A DNA stretch of 64,000 nt from an uncultured Bacteroidales bacterium (lineage in GTDB: Bacteria > Bacteroidota > Bacteroidia > Bacteroidales > Bacteroidaceae). The stretch covers positions 20,684 to 84,683 of the forward strand of contig CADCDP010000018.1 in NCBI GenBank assembly GCA_902800305.1, in the 5' to 3' direction. The notes below the pieces were generated by a model. That model saw nothing but the letters and a program-made list of their open reading frames with translations, was not told the DNA's origin and ran no database searches. This document shows positions 11,035 to 18,586 of the stretch, in pieces (position 1 is the first letter of the stretch; each line of letters starts with the position of its first letter). Position numbers and translations under genes: made by a program.

Positions 11035-12618
11035 TTATCGTGGTTGCCCATCCGCCACAATACGTTCCAGCGCAATGACCAGACGGTCAACCTCTTCCTT
11101 GGTGTTATACACTGCAAAGGTGGGGCGCACAGACATTTCGTAGCCAAGGGCACGAAGAGCGGGTTGGGCACAATGGTGTCCAGCACGGACGGCGATGCCC
11201 TCCTTGTCGAGCAGCTGTCCCACTTGGGGAGCAGGAATGCCTGGGATGTCAAGCGAGATGACGCTGACCCGTTTCTTGGGATTGCCCAAGATGGTGATGC
11301 CAGGGATGCGCCCGATTTGCTGACGGGCATACTCCGTCAGTTCGTGCTCATGCCGTTCGATGTTGTGGATGCCCACGCTCTGCACGAAGTCGAGTGCATA
11401 GCCCAATCCGATGGCATCGGCAATGTTTGGTGTGCCAGCCTCAAAGCGCATGGGAGGCACGTTAAACTCGGTACGTTCCAGCGTCACATCCTTAATCATG
11501 TTGCCACCTCCCTGCCATGGTGGCAACTGCTCCAACCACTCCTTCTTTCCATACACCACACCGATGCCCGAAGGCCCGTAAATCTTGTGGCCAGAGAAGA
11601 CAAAGAAATCTGCGTCAAGTTGCTGCACATCCACCTTCGTATGGGCAATAGATTGTGCACCGTCGATGAGTACGGGAATACCGTGGGCATGGGCAGTGCG
11701 GATGATGCTTGCCACATCATTGATGGTGCCGAAGGTGTTGTTCACGTGTCCCACACTGACGAACTTGGTGCGCGGTGTAATAAGACGTTCCAGTTCGCCA
11801 AGGATGAGGTCACCATTCTTGTCAATAGGGATGGCACGGAGTTCTGCCTTACGTTCTTTGCTGATTTGCTGCCAAGGAACGATGTTCGCGTGGTGGTCAA
11901 GCGTAGAGACTATCACATTGTCGCCCTCTTCCAAAAACTTACGTCCAAAAGTCTGTGCCACAAGGTTGATGCCCTCGGTCGTGCCACGCACAAAGAGGAT
12001 GTTCTCCTTAGCCGGGGCATTGATGAAACGTGCCACCTTCTCGCGTGCCCCTTCGTATTGGTCGGTGCTGCGAGCCGCAAGGGTGTGTGCGCCACGGTGG
12101 ATGTTAGAGTAGTCATGCTTGTAGAACTCGCTCACTCCATCAATGACCCGTAGGGGCTTCTGCGTGGTGGCACCATTGTCGAACCACACAAGGTCGTGAC
12201 CATTCACCTTCTGGTGGAGAATGGGGAACTGCTTGCGAATCTCGTCGGTGTTCACCGTGTCAGCCTCGTCATAGTGGAGATTCCGCACGATGTCCGTTTC
12301 TGGGATGCCGATGCCGAAGCCATTGTCTTTGAGCAAACAGTTTTTCCTCTTAGACGGCACATCGTCAGCACCTCCCGACGAGACACTCTGTGCCTCCTCC
12401 GAAAAGTACTTAGCGACGACCCCTCTGAAGAGTGCCTCGTCGGCTGGACTCAGACTCCCGATTTGAGGAGTGCCCCCTGTTCCCGCGAGGGAAGTGGCCG
12501 GGATGGGCAACGACGACAAGTCCAACCCATCGAGAGCCTCAGACCCCACAGCCACCTGTGGCACACTTCCCCTATCGGGCAAGTCAAAATGGAAATTATC
12601 TAATTCGTTCAGATACAT
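11035..12618 (-). CDS. SufS-type cysteine desulfurase with N-terminal encapsulin-cargo-like extension
   Basis: 527 residues. From ~122 onward this is a group II (SufS/CsdA) cysteine desulfurase: IRKQFPILHQKVNGHDLVWF, PLP lysine in FFVFSGHKIYGPSGIG, persulfide cysteine in RAGHHCAQPALRALG. It turns cysteine into alanine and an enzyme-bound persulfide. The first ~120 residues are extra: low-complexity and probably disordered, rich in Pro/Gly/Ser (SSLPIPATSLAGTGGTPQIG), then a short helix-like part (PADEALFRGVVAKYF). Long disordered N-terminal extensions of this kind load cysteine desulfurases into family 2 encapsulins. The ATG follows the stop codon of the encapsulin gene with no gap (TAA then ATG), which fits co-translation of shell and cargo. 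It is the last gene of the operon, before a terminator. The cargo role is inferred from the extension and the neighbour. Confidence 0.93.
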   Translation of the reverse strand: MYLNELDNFHFDLPDRGSVPQVAVGSEALDGLDLSSLPIPATSLAGTGGTPQIGSLSPADEALFRGVVAKYFSEEAQSVSSGGADDVPSKRKNCLLKDNGFGIGIPETDIVRNLHYDEADTVNTDEIRKQFPILHQKVNGHDLVWFDNGATTQKPLRVIDGVSEFYKHDYSNIHRGAHTLAARSTDQYEGAREKVARFINAPAKENILFVRGTTEGINLVAQTFGRKFLEEGDNVIVSTLDHHANIVPWQQISKERKAELRAIPIDKNGDLILGELERLITPRTKFVSVGHVNNTFGTINDVASIIRTAHAHGIPVLIDGAQSIAHTKVDVQQLDADFFVFSGHKIYGPSGIGVVYGKKEWLEQLPPWQGGGNMIKDVTLERTEFNVPPMRFEAGTPNIADAIGLGYALDFVQSVGIHNIERHEHELTEYARQQIGRIPGITILGNPKKRVSVISLDIPGIPAPQVGQLLDKEGIAVRAGHHCAQPALRALGYEMSVRPTFAVYNTKEEVDRLVIALERIVADGQPR

Positions 12619-14058
12619 TTACTTCTCAATTTTGTTTCTGTGCTGATAGTCATGGTAATAACCTACCTCCACATTCTCAAGGACGGCAATCGCATCGTCG
12701 GTGAGAGAGGCGAGGCTAAAATACTTGGTGAGCAGATAGCTGGCCACGCCATACTGATCAAGACCCATGAGGCGAGCCGAGAGACTTGGAGCGATTTCGC
12801 CAGGGATGCCAGCCTGATGCAGACCTACCACGCCCTGCTCCTTCTCGCCCACACGCACAAGAATTATCTCAGTAGTACCCACACCACGGTTGGTCAGATA
12901 CTGTCCCTTAATCTCCACCTTGTCCGACGGGATGATGGGCACACCACGCCACGTGATGACTTTCGTGCCAAAGAGGTCGATGGACACAGGAGGCACACCG
13001 CGCCACGTACATTCGCGCTCGAAAGCGGCGATGGCACGCGGATTGGCGATGAAGAAAGCAGGCTCTTTCCACACCAGCGACAGCAACTCGTCGAGGTCGT
13101 CAGGCGTAGGCGAACCATAGCGCGTACTGATTTTGTAGCCAGGAGCAGCCTGTGCCAAAAGTCCGAACTTCTTGTTGTTGATAAGTTCCCACTCCTGACG
13201 CTCCTTGATACTCTCGATGGAGAGGCGCAACTGCTGTTCCAACTGGTTGTAAGGAGCATTGTAGAGGTCGCTCACACGGGTGTGTACACGCACCACGGTC
13301 TGCAAGGTGTTGAGCGAGTACTCCGTAGGATTCTCCTCATAGTCGATGTAAGTTTCCGGGATGATGTTATCCTCTTCGTGACCGCTCACGAGGTCAATGT
13401 GCTTCTCGCCGTGGTCGTTCACGGTAGCCTTCAGACGCAAGTGCTCATCCACCGCCTTGTTGAACTGCTCGCGGAAGTCTGGAATCTCCTCGATGAGCGA
13501 CTCCAAGACAGGCGTCTCCAAAGCCAGAAACACCGAGTCAGTCACGGCACGCACACTCACCGTCGAGTCTGCCGCACTCAGCAAGTCTGCCTCGCCGAAA
13601 TACTCCCCACCGCCCAAGAGCGCAATGCGGAGTTCCTCGCCATGAGTACCCGTGCTGATGACCTCAGCCTGTCCGTTAGCCACAATGAAAAACTTCTGTT
13701 TGTCCTTTCCCTGAGTGACAAGATTCTTGCCACGAGCCACCTCCACAGGCACGAAGTTACGAGCCAACCTTGCCACAATCTCCTGCTTGATGTTCTGGAA
13801 GAGCGGAATGGCACGGAGGTTCTTCGCCGTGAAACTCGGCACACCGTCGAAATACTGAATCTCAATGCGTTCAGCCTTCTTCAGTTCCACCTTCGTGCGG
13901 TTCACACGATAAGTGCCACTCTCCACCTGTGTCCAAGGAAGAAGTTTGAGAAGAAGTCTCGGTGTGATACTACCCATCTGAGGGGCTGTCTTGGTGGTGT
14001 TCGCCAGTTTGCGAGCCGTTGCAGTCGTGATACTGCGCTGAATGTTGTTGTCTGCCAT
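12619..14058 (-). CDS. Family 2 encapsulin shell protein with cyclic-nucleotide-binding-like insertion
   Basis: 479 residues. The N-terminal arm (ARKLANTTKTAPQMGSITPR, then LLPWTQVESGTYRVNR) and C-terminal part (HQAGIPGEIAPSLSARLMGL) match family 2 encapsulin shells (SrpI-like, HK97 fold), which form closed icosahedral protein compartments. Residues ~81-210 are an inserted Crp-type cNMP-binding fold (IPLFQNIKQEIVARLARNF, FIVANGQAEVI, GGGEYFGEADLL), as in the 2B group. The phosphate-binding cassette lacks the canonical Arg-Ala pair after FGE-x-x-L (ADSTVSVRAV instead), so true cNMP binding is doubtful. Automatic annotation may call it a Crp-family regulator because of this domain, but no DNA-binding domain is present. 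It lies directly before the desulfurase gene. Its start is 35-50 bases downstream of an AT-rich spacer repeat. Confidence 0.9.
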   Translation of the reverse strand: MADNNIQRSITTATARKLANTTKTAPQMGSITPRLLLKLLPWTQVESGTYRVNRTKVELKKAERIEIQYFDGVPSFTAKNLRAIPLFQNIKQEIVARLARNFVPVEVARGKNLVTQGKDKQKFFIVANGQAEVISTGTHGEELRIALLGGGEYFGEADLLSAADSTVSVRAVTDSVFLALETPVLESLIEEIPDFREQFNKAVDEHLRLKATVNDHGEKHIDLVSGHEEDNIIPETYIDYEENPTEYSLNTLQTVVRVHTRVSDLYNAPYNQLEQQLRLSIESIKERQEWELINNKKFGLLAQAAPGYKISTRYGSPTPDDLDELLSLVWKEPAFFIANPRAIAAFERECTWRGVPPVSIDLFGTKVITWRGVPIIPSDKVEIKGQYLTNRGVGTTEIILVRVGEKEQGVVGLHQAGIPGEIAPSLSARLMGLDQYGVASYLLTKYFSLASLTDDAIAVLENVEVGYYHDYQHRNKIEK

Positions 14059-14110
14059 GTTGTGTTTAAGTTTTTAAATTATTTATCATTTATCATTTGT
14101 CATTTATCCT
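14059..14110 (-). repeat. AT-rich intergenic repeat (copy A) in the sulfur operon
   Basis: On the minus strand the spacer carries AAAGGATAAATGACAAATG then ATAAATGATAAAT, preceded by GCGCTACGC, which encodes the last residues of the JAMM protein. The same block follows the tusA-like gene (14511-14575). It contains several short ATG...TAA/TGA steps. Confidence 0.7.
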
Positions 14111-14509
14111 TTAGCGTAGCGCCACCTTCTCCGTCACTTTTCCCTCCACGATGCGGAAGGCGTTAAGCACAGGTTTCTCCCCTGCCAACGAGAGGATGAA
14201 GTAGAGGATGTTGGGGTCAAACGCCAAACGCTTGTCCTCCTCCGACGGACGAGACGGCGAGGCGGGATGGCTGTGCCAGTTGCCCACTATCTTCAAACCC
14301 TTCTGACGTGCATACTTGATAGCCGAGAACTGCTCCTTCGGGTCGAAACTGAAGTGTTCCTCCGAGTGGTCGATGTTCGTCATCGGATAGTTCTCCGTGG
14401 CCGTCTCCTTGTCCGTCCCCAGCAGATAGCCGCACGATTCCTTCGGGGCATCCTTTTGGGCTTGAGCAAGGACAGACTGATAAGCCGATTCAGTGATAGA
14501 GACGCTCAT
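14111..14509 (-). CDS. JAMM/MPN+ metallopeptidase (Mec+/HcyD-like)
   Basis: 132 residues from the ATG at 14509, chosen because AAAGGA stands just before it; a start seven codons upstream lies in the spacer repeat. The zinc motif is complete: NWHSHPASPSRPSEEDKRLA (HxH, then Ser and Asp at usual spacing), with a conserved Glu in PKESCGYLLG. JAMM peptidases of this bacterial group cleave after the diglycine of ubiquitin-like sulfur carriers, either to free a newly made amino acid (mycobacterial Mec+ on CysO) or to remove C-terminal residues (QbsD, HcyD). The ThiS-like carrier in this operon has a 40-residue tail after its glycines, which makes it the obvious substrate. The last four residues (VALR) fall in a dispersed spacer repeat. 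Confidence 0.9.
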   Translation of the reverse strand: MSVSITESAYQSVLAQAQKDAPKESCGYLLGTDKETATENYPMTNIDHSEEHFSFDPKEQFSAIKYARQKGLKIVGNWHSHPASPSRPSEEDKRLAFDPNILYFILSLAGEKPVLNAFRIVEGKVTEKVALR

Positions 14510-14510
14510 T

Positions 14511-14575
14511 GATCCTTTATCATTTGTCATTTATCCTTTATCATTTATCATTTGTCATTTATCATTTAGCGTAGC
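14511..14575 (-). repeat. AT-rich intergenic repeat (copy B) in the sulfur operon
   Basis: The palindrome GTAGCGCTACGC at the end of the tusA-like gene is followed, on the minus strand, by repeated AAATGATAAATGACAAATG units. It is a longer version of the block at 14059-14110. Confidence 0.7.
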
Positions 14576-14576
14576 G

Positions 14577-14801
14577 CTACTTCTTTATCGTTACTTTGTG
14601 AACATTACCCTCCACGTGTTCTACGGAGAGGACGTTATAGCCCTGTTCCTTGGCCGAACGGGGCACATTCTCCAAAGGTTCCCCCTCTGTCAAGAGCACT
14701 TCGAGCGTGTCGCCAGCGGCTATCTGTGCCAATTTGAGTTTCGTCTTTACGAAGGTCATGGGGCAATGCTCCTTCGTGATGTCAAGTGTATGTGTTGCCA
14801 T
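14577..14801 (-). CDS. TusA/SirA-like sulfurtransferase
   Basis: 74 residues, full length for the family. The N-terminal active-site region is LDITKEHCPMTFVKTKLKL; the single Cys is the persulfide carrier and its place before the first helix is typical, although the usual CPxP reads CPMT here. The C-terminal part LEVLLTEGEPLENVPRSAKE is the second conserved segment. TusA-like proteins accept sulfane sulfur from cysteine desulfurases and hand it to DsrE-like or other acceptors. Its position between the dsrE-like and JAMM genes and the desulfurase in the same operon points to that relay role. CPMT instead of CPxP is also seen in the YeeD/TusA-like side branches, so the exact partner is not certain. 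Confidence 0.9.
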   Translation of the reverse strand: MATHTLDITKEHCPMTFVKTKLKLAQIAAGDTLEVLLTEGEPLENVPRSAKEQGYNVLSVEHVEGNVHKVTIKK

Positions 14802-14814
14802 AATCTTTTCTATT

Positions 14815-15294
14815 TTAAATAAACAATGTTTGTCCTCCCTCGCTGATGTTCAGGAAAGTTGCTACACCGAGCACATCCTTCACTTCGTGGATAAAGTCCT
14901 TCTTCTCCAGGCCGAGCACGTGCATCGCCATCTCGCAAGCGTAGAGGTTCACGCCCAGCGCGTTAGCGGCATCCACCAGTTCTTCGAGTGTCGCCACGTT
15001 GTTCTTACGCATCAGGTAGCGGAAAATCTTAGGGCCAATGCCACCGAAGTTAAAGCGGCTGTTGGGAGCCACACTCAGTCCACCCATCATAAAGCCGAAG
15101 AGTTTGGTGAGCCAGTTGCCACCCGTGAAACTCCTTCCACGTTTCTGCTTGATAGCGTCCAAGCCCCAGAAAGTGAAGAAGACATTTACCTCGTAGCCCA
15201 CAGCCGCCGCACCTGTCGCCAGCGTGAAGACCGCCGTCAGCTTGTCGAAGTCGCCCGAAAAAGCGATAAGAGATAGTTTCTTTTGTTCTGCCAT
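14815..15294 (-). CDS. DsrE/F-like family protein
   Basis: 159 residues from the ATG at 15294; an upstream in-frame start would add 15 residues overlapping the preceding gene and is less likely. The Rossmann-like DsrE fold is suggested by LSLIAFSGDFDKLTAVFTLA, GYEVNVFFTFWGL, and the C-terminal YACEMAMHVLGL, where the Cys occupies the usual active-site position. Proteins of this group (DrsE/DsrF/DrsH-like, often beside TusA) bind or pass on persulfide sulfur. The segment TKLFGFMMGGLSVAP is a hydrophobic hairpin common in this subgroup. It is 13 bases from the tusA-like gene, so the two probably act as a pair. Confidence 0.88.
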   Translation of the reverse strand: MAEQKKLSLIAFSGDFDKLTAVFTLATGAAAVGYEVNVFFTFWGLDAIKQKRGRSFTGGNWLTKLFGFMMGGLSVAPNSRFNFGGIGPKIFRYLMRKNNVATLEELVDAANALGVNLYACEMAMHVLGLEKKDFIHEVKDVLGVATFLNISEGGQTLFI

Positions 15295-15301
15295 GTTCTT
15301 T

Positions 15302-16108
15302 TTATTGATGCAAGTCGCAAGCTGCCTGTTCGTAGTCAATGAGTTCTGTAACAGTAGGGTTCGTGCCGCAGATGGGGCACTTGTCGGTCTTCTTCACGTT
15401 GATCTTGCGGAAGTCCATCGTCTTGGCGTTGAAGGTGAGCAGTTTGTTCGTCAGCAGTTCGCCCACACCTGTCAGATACTTCAGCGTCTCAGCTGCCTGA
15501 ATCGTGCCAAGCATACCCGCGATGGCTCCCAACACTCCAGCCTGACTGCACGTGGGCACCGCCCCTGGTGGCGGCGGAGTCTTGAACATACACCGATAGC
15601 AAGCCGTGCCAGGCACATGCGTGAAAGTCTGTCCCTCGAAGCGGAGGATGCCACCGTGACTGAACGGCTTGCCAGCCATCACACAGGCATCGTTGATGAG
15701 GAACTTCACGGGAAAGTTGTCCGTTCCATCCACCACAAAGTCATACTCCTTCACGATGTCGAGCGCATTGTCCGCCATCAGAAACTCACGGTAAGTCTCC
15801 ACCTTCACGTGGGGGTTGATGGCGTTGATGGTCTCCTTCGCCGACTCCACCTTCCACTTGTCCACATCAGGAGTGGTGTGGATAATCTGCCGCTGCAAGT
15901 TGCTCAAATCCACCACGTCGCCATCCACAATGCCGATGGTGCCCACACCAGCCGCAGCCAGATACATCGCCACAGGCGCACCCAGGCCACCAGCACCAAT
16001 CACGAGCACCTTGCCCTCGCGGATTCGTTCCTGACCCTCCACACCCACGTCCTGCAAGAGGATATGGCGCGAATAGCGGTTCAGTTCTTCTTCAGTGAAA
16101 TCAAACAT
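15302..16108 (-). CDS. ThiF/MoeB/HesA-family E1-like adenylyltransferase (HcyF/MoeZ-like)
   Basis: 268 residues from the ATG at 16108, which follows AAGGAGGA; the longer open frame above it is the shadow of the ThiS-like gene. Features: YSRHILLQDVGVEGQERI, nucleotide-binding loop VIGAGGLGAPVAMYLAAAGV, DLSNLQRQIIH, two zinc pairs (CYRC ~170 and CPIC ~244) and a Cys in VPTCSQAGVLG near 187. The enzyme adenylates the C-terminal glycine of a ubiquitin-like sulfur carrier and lets a persulfide replace AMP, giving a thiocarboxylate. No rhodanese domain is attached, unlike MoeZ, so sulfur must come from outside, plausibly from the TusA/DsrE proteins encoded next. Its start overlaps the stop of the carrier gene (ATGTTTGA), so the two are translationally coupled. 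Confidence 0.93.
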   Translation of the reverse strand: MFDFTEEELNRYSRHILLQDVGVEGQERIREGKVLVIGAGGLGAPVAMYLAAAGVGTIGIVDGDVVDLSNLQRQIIHTTPDVDKWKVESAKETINAINPHVKVETYREFLMADNALDIVKEYDFVVDGTDNFPVKFLINDACVMAGKPFSHGGILRFEGQTFTHVPGTACYRCMFKTPPPPGAVPTCSQAGVLGAIAGMLGTIQAAETLKYLTGVGELLTNKLLTFNAKTMDFRKINVKKTDKCPICGTNPTVTELIDYEQAACDLHQ

Positions 16109-16427
16109 AACTGTCCTCCTTTGTGCTAAACGTCTGCCCGTTCGTCTTCGTTCCTCGACTCCGACCAGCCGAGCACTGCACCCCAAGCCTTCCGAATCGA
16201 TACTCAATCGATTCCTTGTCTTGTCCTCCTCCCATAAAGTAGAGGAAATCCACCGTGTCACCCTCGTTCAGTTGGAGGGTGTCAAAGTCTTCCCTATCCA
16301 CAAATTCTTCGTTCACTTGCACACTCACCATGTCGGGTTGTGCCACATTGTTTTGCTTGATAAGGTCTGCAACAGTTGCAGGGAGCTGCACCTCTTGGTC
16401 GTCTCCATTTACAATTAGTTTTGCCAT
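16101..16427 (-). CDS. ThiS/MoaD-like sulfur carrier protein with C-terminal extension
   Basis: 108 residues. Residues 1-68 are a beta-grasp carrier of ThiS size (MAKLIVNGDDQEVQLPAT, VSVQVNEEFVDREDFDTL, EGDTVDFLYFMGGG). Mature ThiS/HcyS proteins end in Gly-Gly, which is thiocarboxylated; here 40 more residues follow GGG (QDKESIEYRF ... STKEDSYV). The extra part continues to the overlap with the E1-like gene, so it is genuinely in frame. Removal by the JAMM peptidase of the operon would expose the glycines, as for HcyS or QbsE, although known tails there are only one or two residues. A recent read-through into the spacer is the other explanation. The cysteine synthase gene lies upstream, as in mycobacterial CysO-CysM. 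Confidence 0.88.
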   Translation of the reverse strand: MAKLIVNGDDQEVQLPATVADLIKQNNVAQPDMVSVQVNEEFVDREDFDTLQLNEGDTVDFLYFMGGGQDKESIEYRFGRLGVQCSAGRSRGTKTNGQTFSTKEDSYV

Positions 16428-16442
16428 AATGATGAAGTTTTA

Positions 16443-17375
16443 TTATTCCTCTGAAAACAGTTTCGTGCTGAGGTATCTCTCTCCGGTGTCGGGCAGGAGC
16501 ACCACGATGGTCTTGCCCGCATTCTCAGGGCGACGGGCTATCTCGATGGCAGCATGGGCAGCCGCACCGCTCGATATGCCCACCAGCGCACCCTCCGTCT
16601 TGGCCAGCAATCGGCTGGCGGCAAAAGCATCCTCGTTCTTCACTCTGAACACCTCGTCATACACTCGTGTGTTGAGCACCTGAGGCACGAAACCAGCACC
16701 GATGCCCTGCAACTTGTGAGGGCCAGGCTTGCTACCCGACAGCACCGCCGAGTCGTAAGGCTCCACAGCCACCACCTTCACTTTGGGGTTCAAGTGCTTC
16801 AGCCCCTCGCCCACACCCGTCACCGTGCCGCCTGTGCCGACACCAGCCACGAAGATGTCCACTTTTCCGTCCGTGTCTTCCCAAATCTCCTTGGCCGTTG
16901 TCTGACGATGAATCTCCGGGTTCGCCTCGTTAGCAAACTGCTGGGGGATGAAAGCATTCGTTTCTTCTGCCAGTTCCTTCGCCTTGCGGATGGCGCCAGG
17001 CATACCCTCGTAAGCCGGAGTGAGCACCAGTTTGGCTCCGAGGCTGCGGAGCAAGATGCGCCGTTCGACACTCATGCTGTCGGGCATGGTGAGGATGAGC
17101 TTGTAGCCGCGCTGTGCAGCCACCAGCGCCAGTCCCACACCCGTGTTGCCACTCGTAGGTTCGATGATGACGGTGTTCCGGCCGAGAAGTCCCTGCCTCT
17201 CAGCCTGTTCGATAAGGGCATAGCCCACGCGGTCTTTCACGCTGCGCCCTGGGTTGAAGTACTCCAGTTTAGCGAGAACTCGGGCATGCAGAAACTGCTC
17301 CTTCTCTATTTTCGAAAGCTCCAGCAGCGGTGTTTTGCCGATCAGTTCTACAAGGTTTTGTGCGATTTTAGCCAT
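16443..17375 (-). CDS. Cysteine synthase (CysK/CysM family)
   Basis: 310 residues, PLP fold type II. PLP lysine in [16 protein letters not shown], substrate loop [20 protein letters not shown], phosphate loop [15 protein letters not shown], and [13 protein letters not shown]. It condenses O-acetylserine (or O-phosphoserine) with sulfide or with a carrier-protein thiocarboxylate to give cysteine. In the operon it lies just before the ThiS-like carrier gene, which favours thiocarboxylate as the sulfur donor, as shown for mycobacterial CysM with CysO; sequence alone cannot decide between CysK and CysM. No serine acetyltransferase is present in the window. Confidence 0.95.
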   Translation of the reverse strand: MAKIAQNLVELIGKTPLLELSKIEKEQFLHARVLAKLEYFNPGRSVKDRVGYALIEQAERQGLLGRNTVIIEPTSGNTGVGLALVAAQRGYKLILTMPDSMSVERRILLRSLGAKLVLTPAYEGMPGAIRKAKELAEETNAFIPQQFANEANPEIHRQTTAKEIWEDTDGKVDIFVAGVGTGGTVTGVGEGLKHLNPKVKVVAVEPYDSAVLSGSKPGPHKLQGIGAGFVPQVLNTRVYDEVFRVKNEDAFAASRLLAKTEGALVGISSGAAAHAAIEIARRPENAGKTIVVLLPDTGERYLSTKLFSEE

Positions 17376-17398
17376 AATGATGAAGGTTTATATAAAGT

Positions 17399-18586
17399 TT
17401 AAAGTCTATTGTTTTGTGTCGCCGCTTGCACGATGTCCTCGAAGAGGTCGTCCACATCCTCCAGCCCCACCGAGAGGCGGATGGTCGTGTCGCGCACATC
17501 CATCGCCGCTTTCTGCTTGCCGCTGAAGGAGCCGAAGATGGTGCTGTAGGGATGGATAGCGAGGGTCTTGTTGTCGAAGAGGTTGGTGGCGCGGCGGACG
17601 AGCTGCAGGTGGTCAATGAAGCTGAAACACGCCTTGCGGTCAGCAAGGTCGATGGTGAGCATCGCCCCTGCCGTGTCGCCAAACTGCCTCACCGCCAAGT
17701 CATGGAAGGGGTTGTCCGCTAAACCGATATAGTTCACCAGCTTGATTTCGGGCACCGCCCTGAGCCGCTGTGCCAAGGCAAGGGCATTCTGTGCCTGCAC
17801 CCGATAGCGGGCATCGAGGGTTTCGAGTCCGAGGCTCTGCATATAGGCGGCATGGGGCGACATGTAGCTGCCCATGTTCGGGATGAGTTCGTAGCGGATG
17901 CGCTGGTTCACCACGGGGAACGTGCCATAGTCGATGACCAAGCCGCCCAGCGAGGTGGCACCGCCAGAGATGTACTTCGTGCTGCTCACCACCTCCACAT
18001 CCACGCCCAGCCTTTTCGCGCTGAACTGCGTGAAGGGGATGATGGTCGTGTCGGCCAAGAGTGGCACACCCTTCTCGTGGGCAATCTCAGCCAATGCAGC
18101 AAGGTCTGCCACCTCCATCTGAGGGTTGGTGACAATTTCGAGGAAGAGACAAGCCGTGTGCTCGTCGATGGCCTCACGCACAGCATTCAGGTCGAGCAAA
18201 TCGACCGCACGGGTCTCGATGCCGAGGCGCGACAACGTGTTGTTCAGCAGTGACACCGTGTTGCCAAACAGATGGCGCGAAGTGACGACATTTTTGCCCT
18301 GTGCCACAAAGACCAGCAGCGCGTTGGTGATGGCGGCCATGCCCGAACCGAAGGCAAACACATTCTTCGCTTCGGTCAGCGCCTTCACCGTATCCTCCAA
18401 GTGCATCACCGTGGGATTCATCATGCGCGAGTACTCAGGTGCCAACACCCTGCCGCAGAAGGCATCTGCCATGTCCTTGGCAGTCTCAAACTCGTAGGCC
18501 GCCGTGTGATACACCGGCATCGCTATCGCTCCGTAGGCATCCCGCCTCGGCAGCTTCGTATCGATGGCTATAGTTGATTTTTTCAT
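17399..18586 (-). CDS. Cys/Met-metabolism PLP enzyme (MetY-like O-acetylhomoserine sulfhydrylase or related)
   Basis: 395 residues from the ATG at 18586; the longer open frame lies over the response-regulator gene and is not used. Fold type I PLP enzyme: YSRMMNPTVMHLEDTVKALT, FAFGSGMAAITNALLVF, PLP lysine in VVSSTKYISGGATSLGG. Family members include O-acetylhomoserine sulfhydrylase, cystathionine gamma-synthase and methionine gamma-lyase. The neighbouring ThiS-like carrier, E1 and JAMM genes make the MetY role most likely, since Wolinella MetY uses thiocarboxylated HcyS encoded in such a cluster to form homocysteine. The start overlaps the regulator's stop by ATGA, so translation is coupled. 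Confidence 0.9.
   Translation of the reverse strand: MKKSTIAIDTKLPRRDAYGAIAMPVYHTAAYEFETAKDMADAFCGRVLAPEYSRMMNPTVMHLEDTVKALTEAKNVFAFGSGMAAITNALLVFVAQGKNVVTSRHLFGNTVSLLNNTLSRLGIETRAVDLLDLNAVREAIDEHTACLFLEIVTNPQMEVADLAALAEIAHEKGVPLLADTTIIPFTQFSAKRLGVDVEVVSSTKYISGGATSLGGLVIDYGTFPVVNQRIRYELIPNMGSYMSPHAAYMQSLGLETLDARYRVQAQNALALAQRLRAVPEIKLVNYIGLADNPFHDLAVRQFGDTAGAMLTIDLADRKACFSFIDHLQLVRRATNLFDNKTLAIHPYSTIFGSFSGKQKAAMDVRDTTIRLSVGLEDVDDLFEDIVQAATQNNRL

Noticed and set aside
12619..14058. Crp/Fnr transcription regulator
   Set aside because: There is a cNMP-binding-like domain but no helix-turn-helix; both flanks match family 2 encapsulin shell sequences.
12640..14166. Plus-strand ORF of 508 codons opposite the encapsulin gene
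   Set aside because: Shadow of the encapsulin gene; no start context and no recognised domain.
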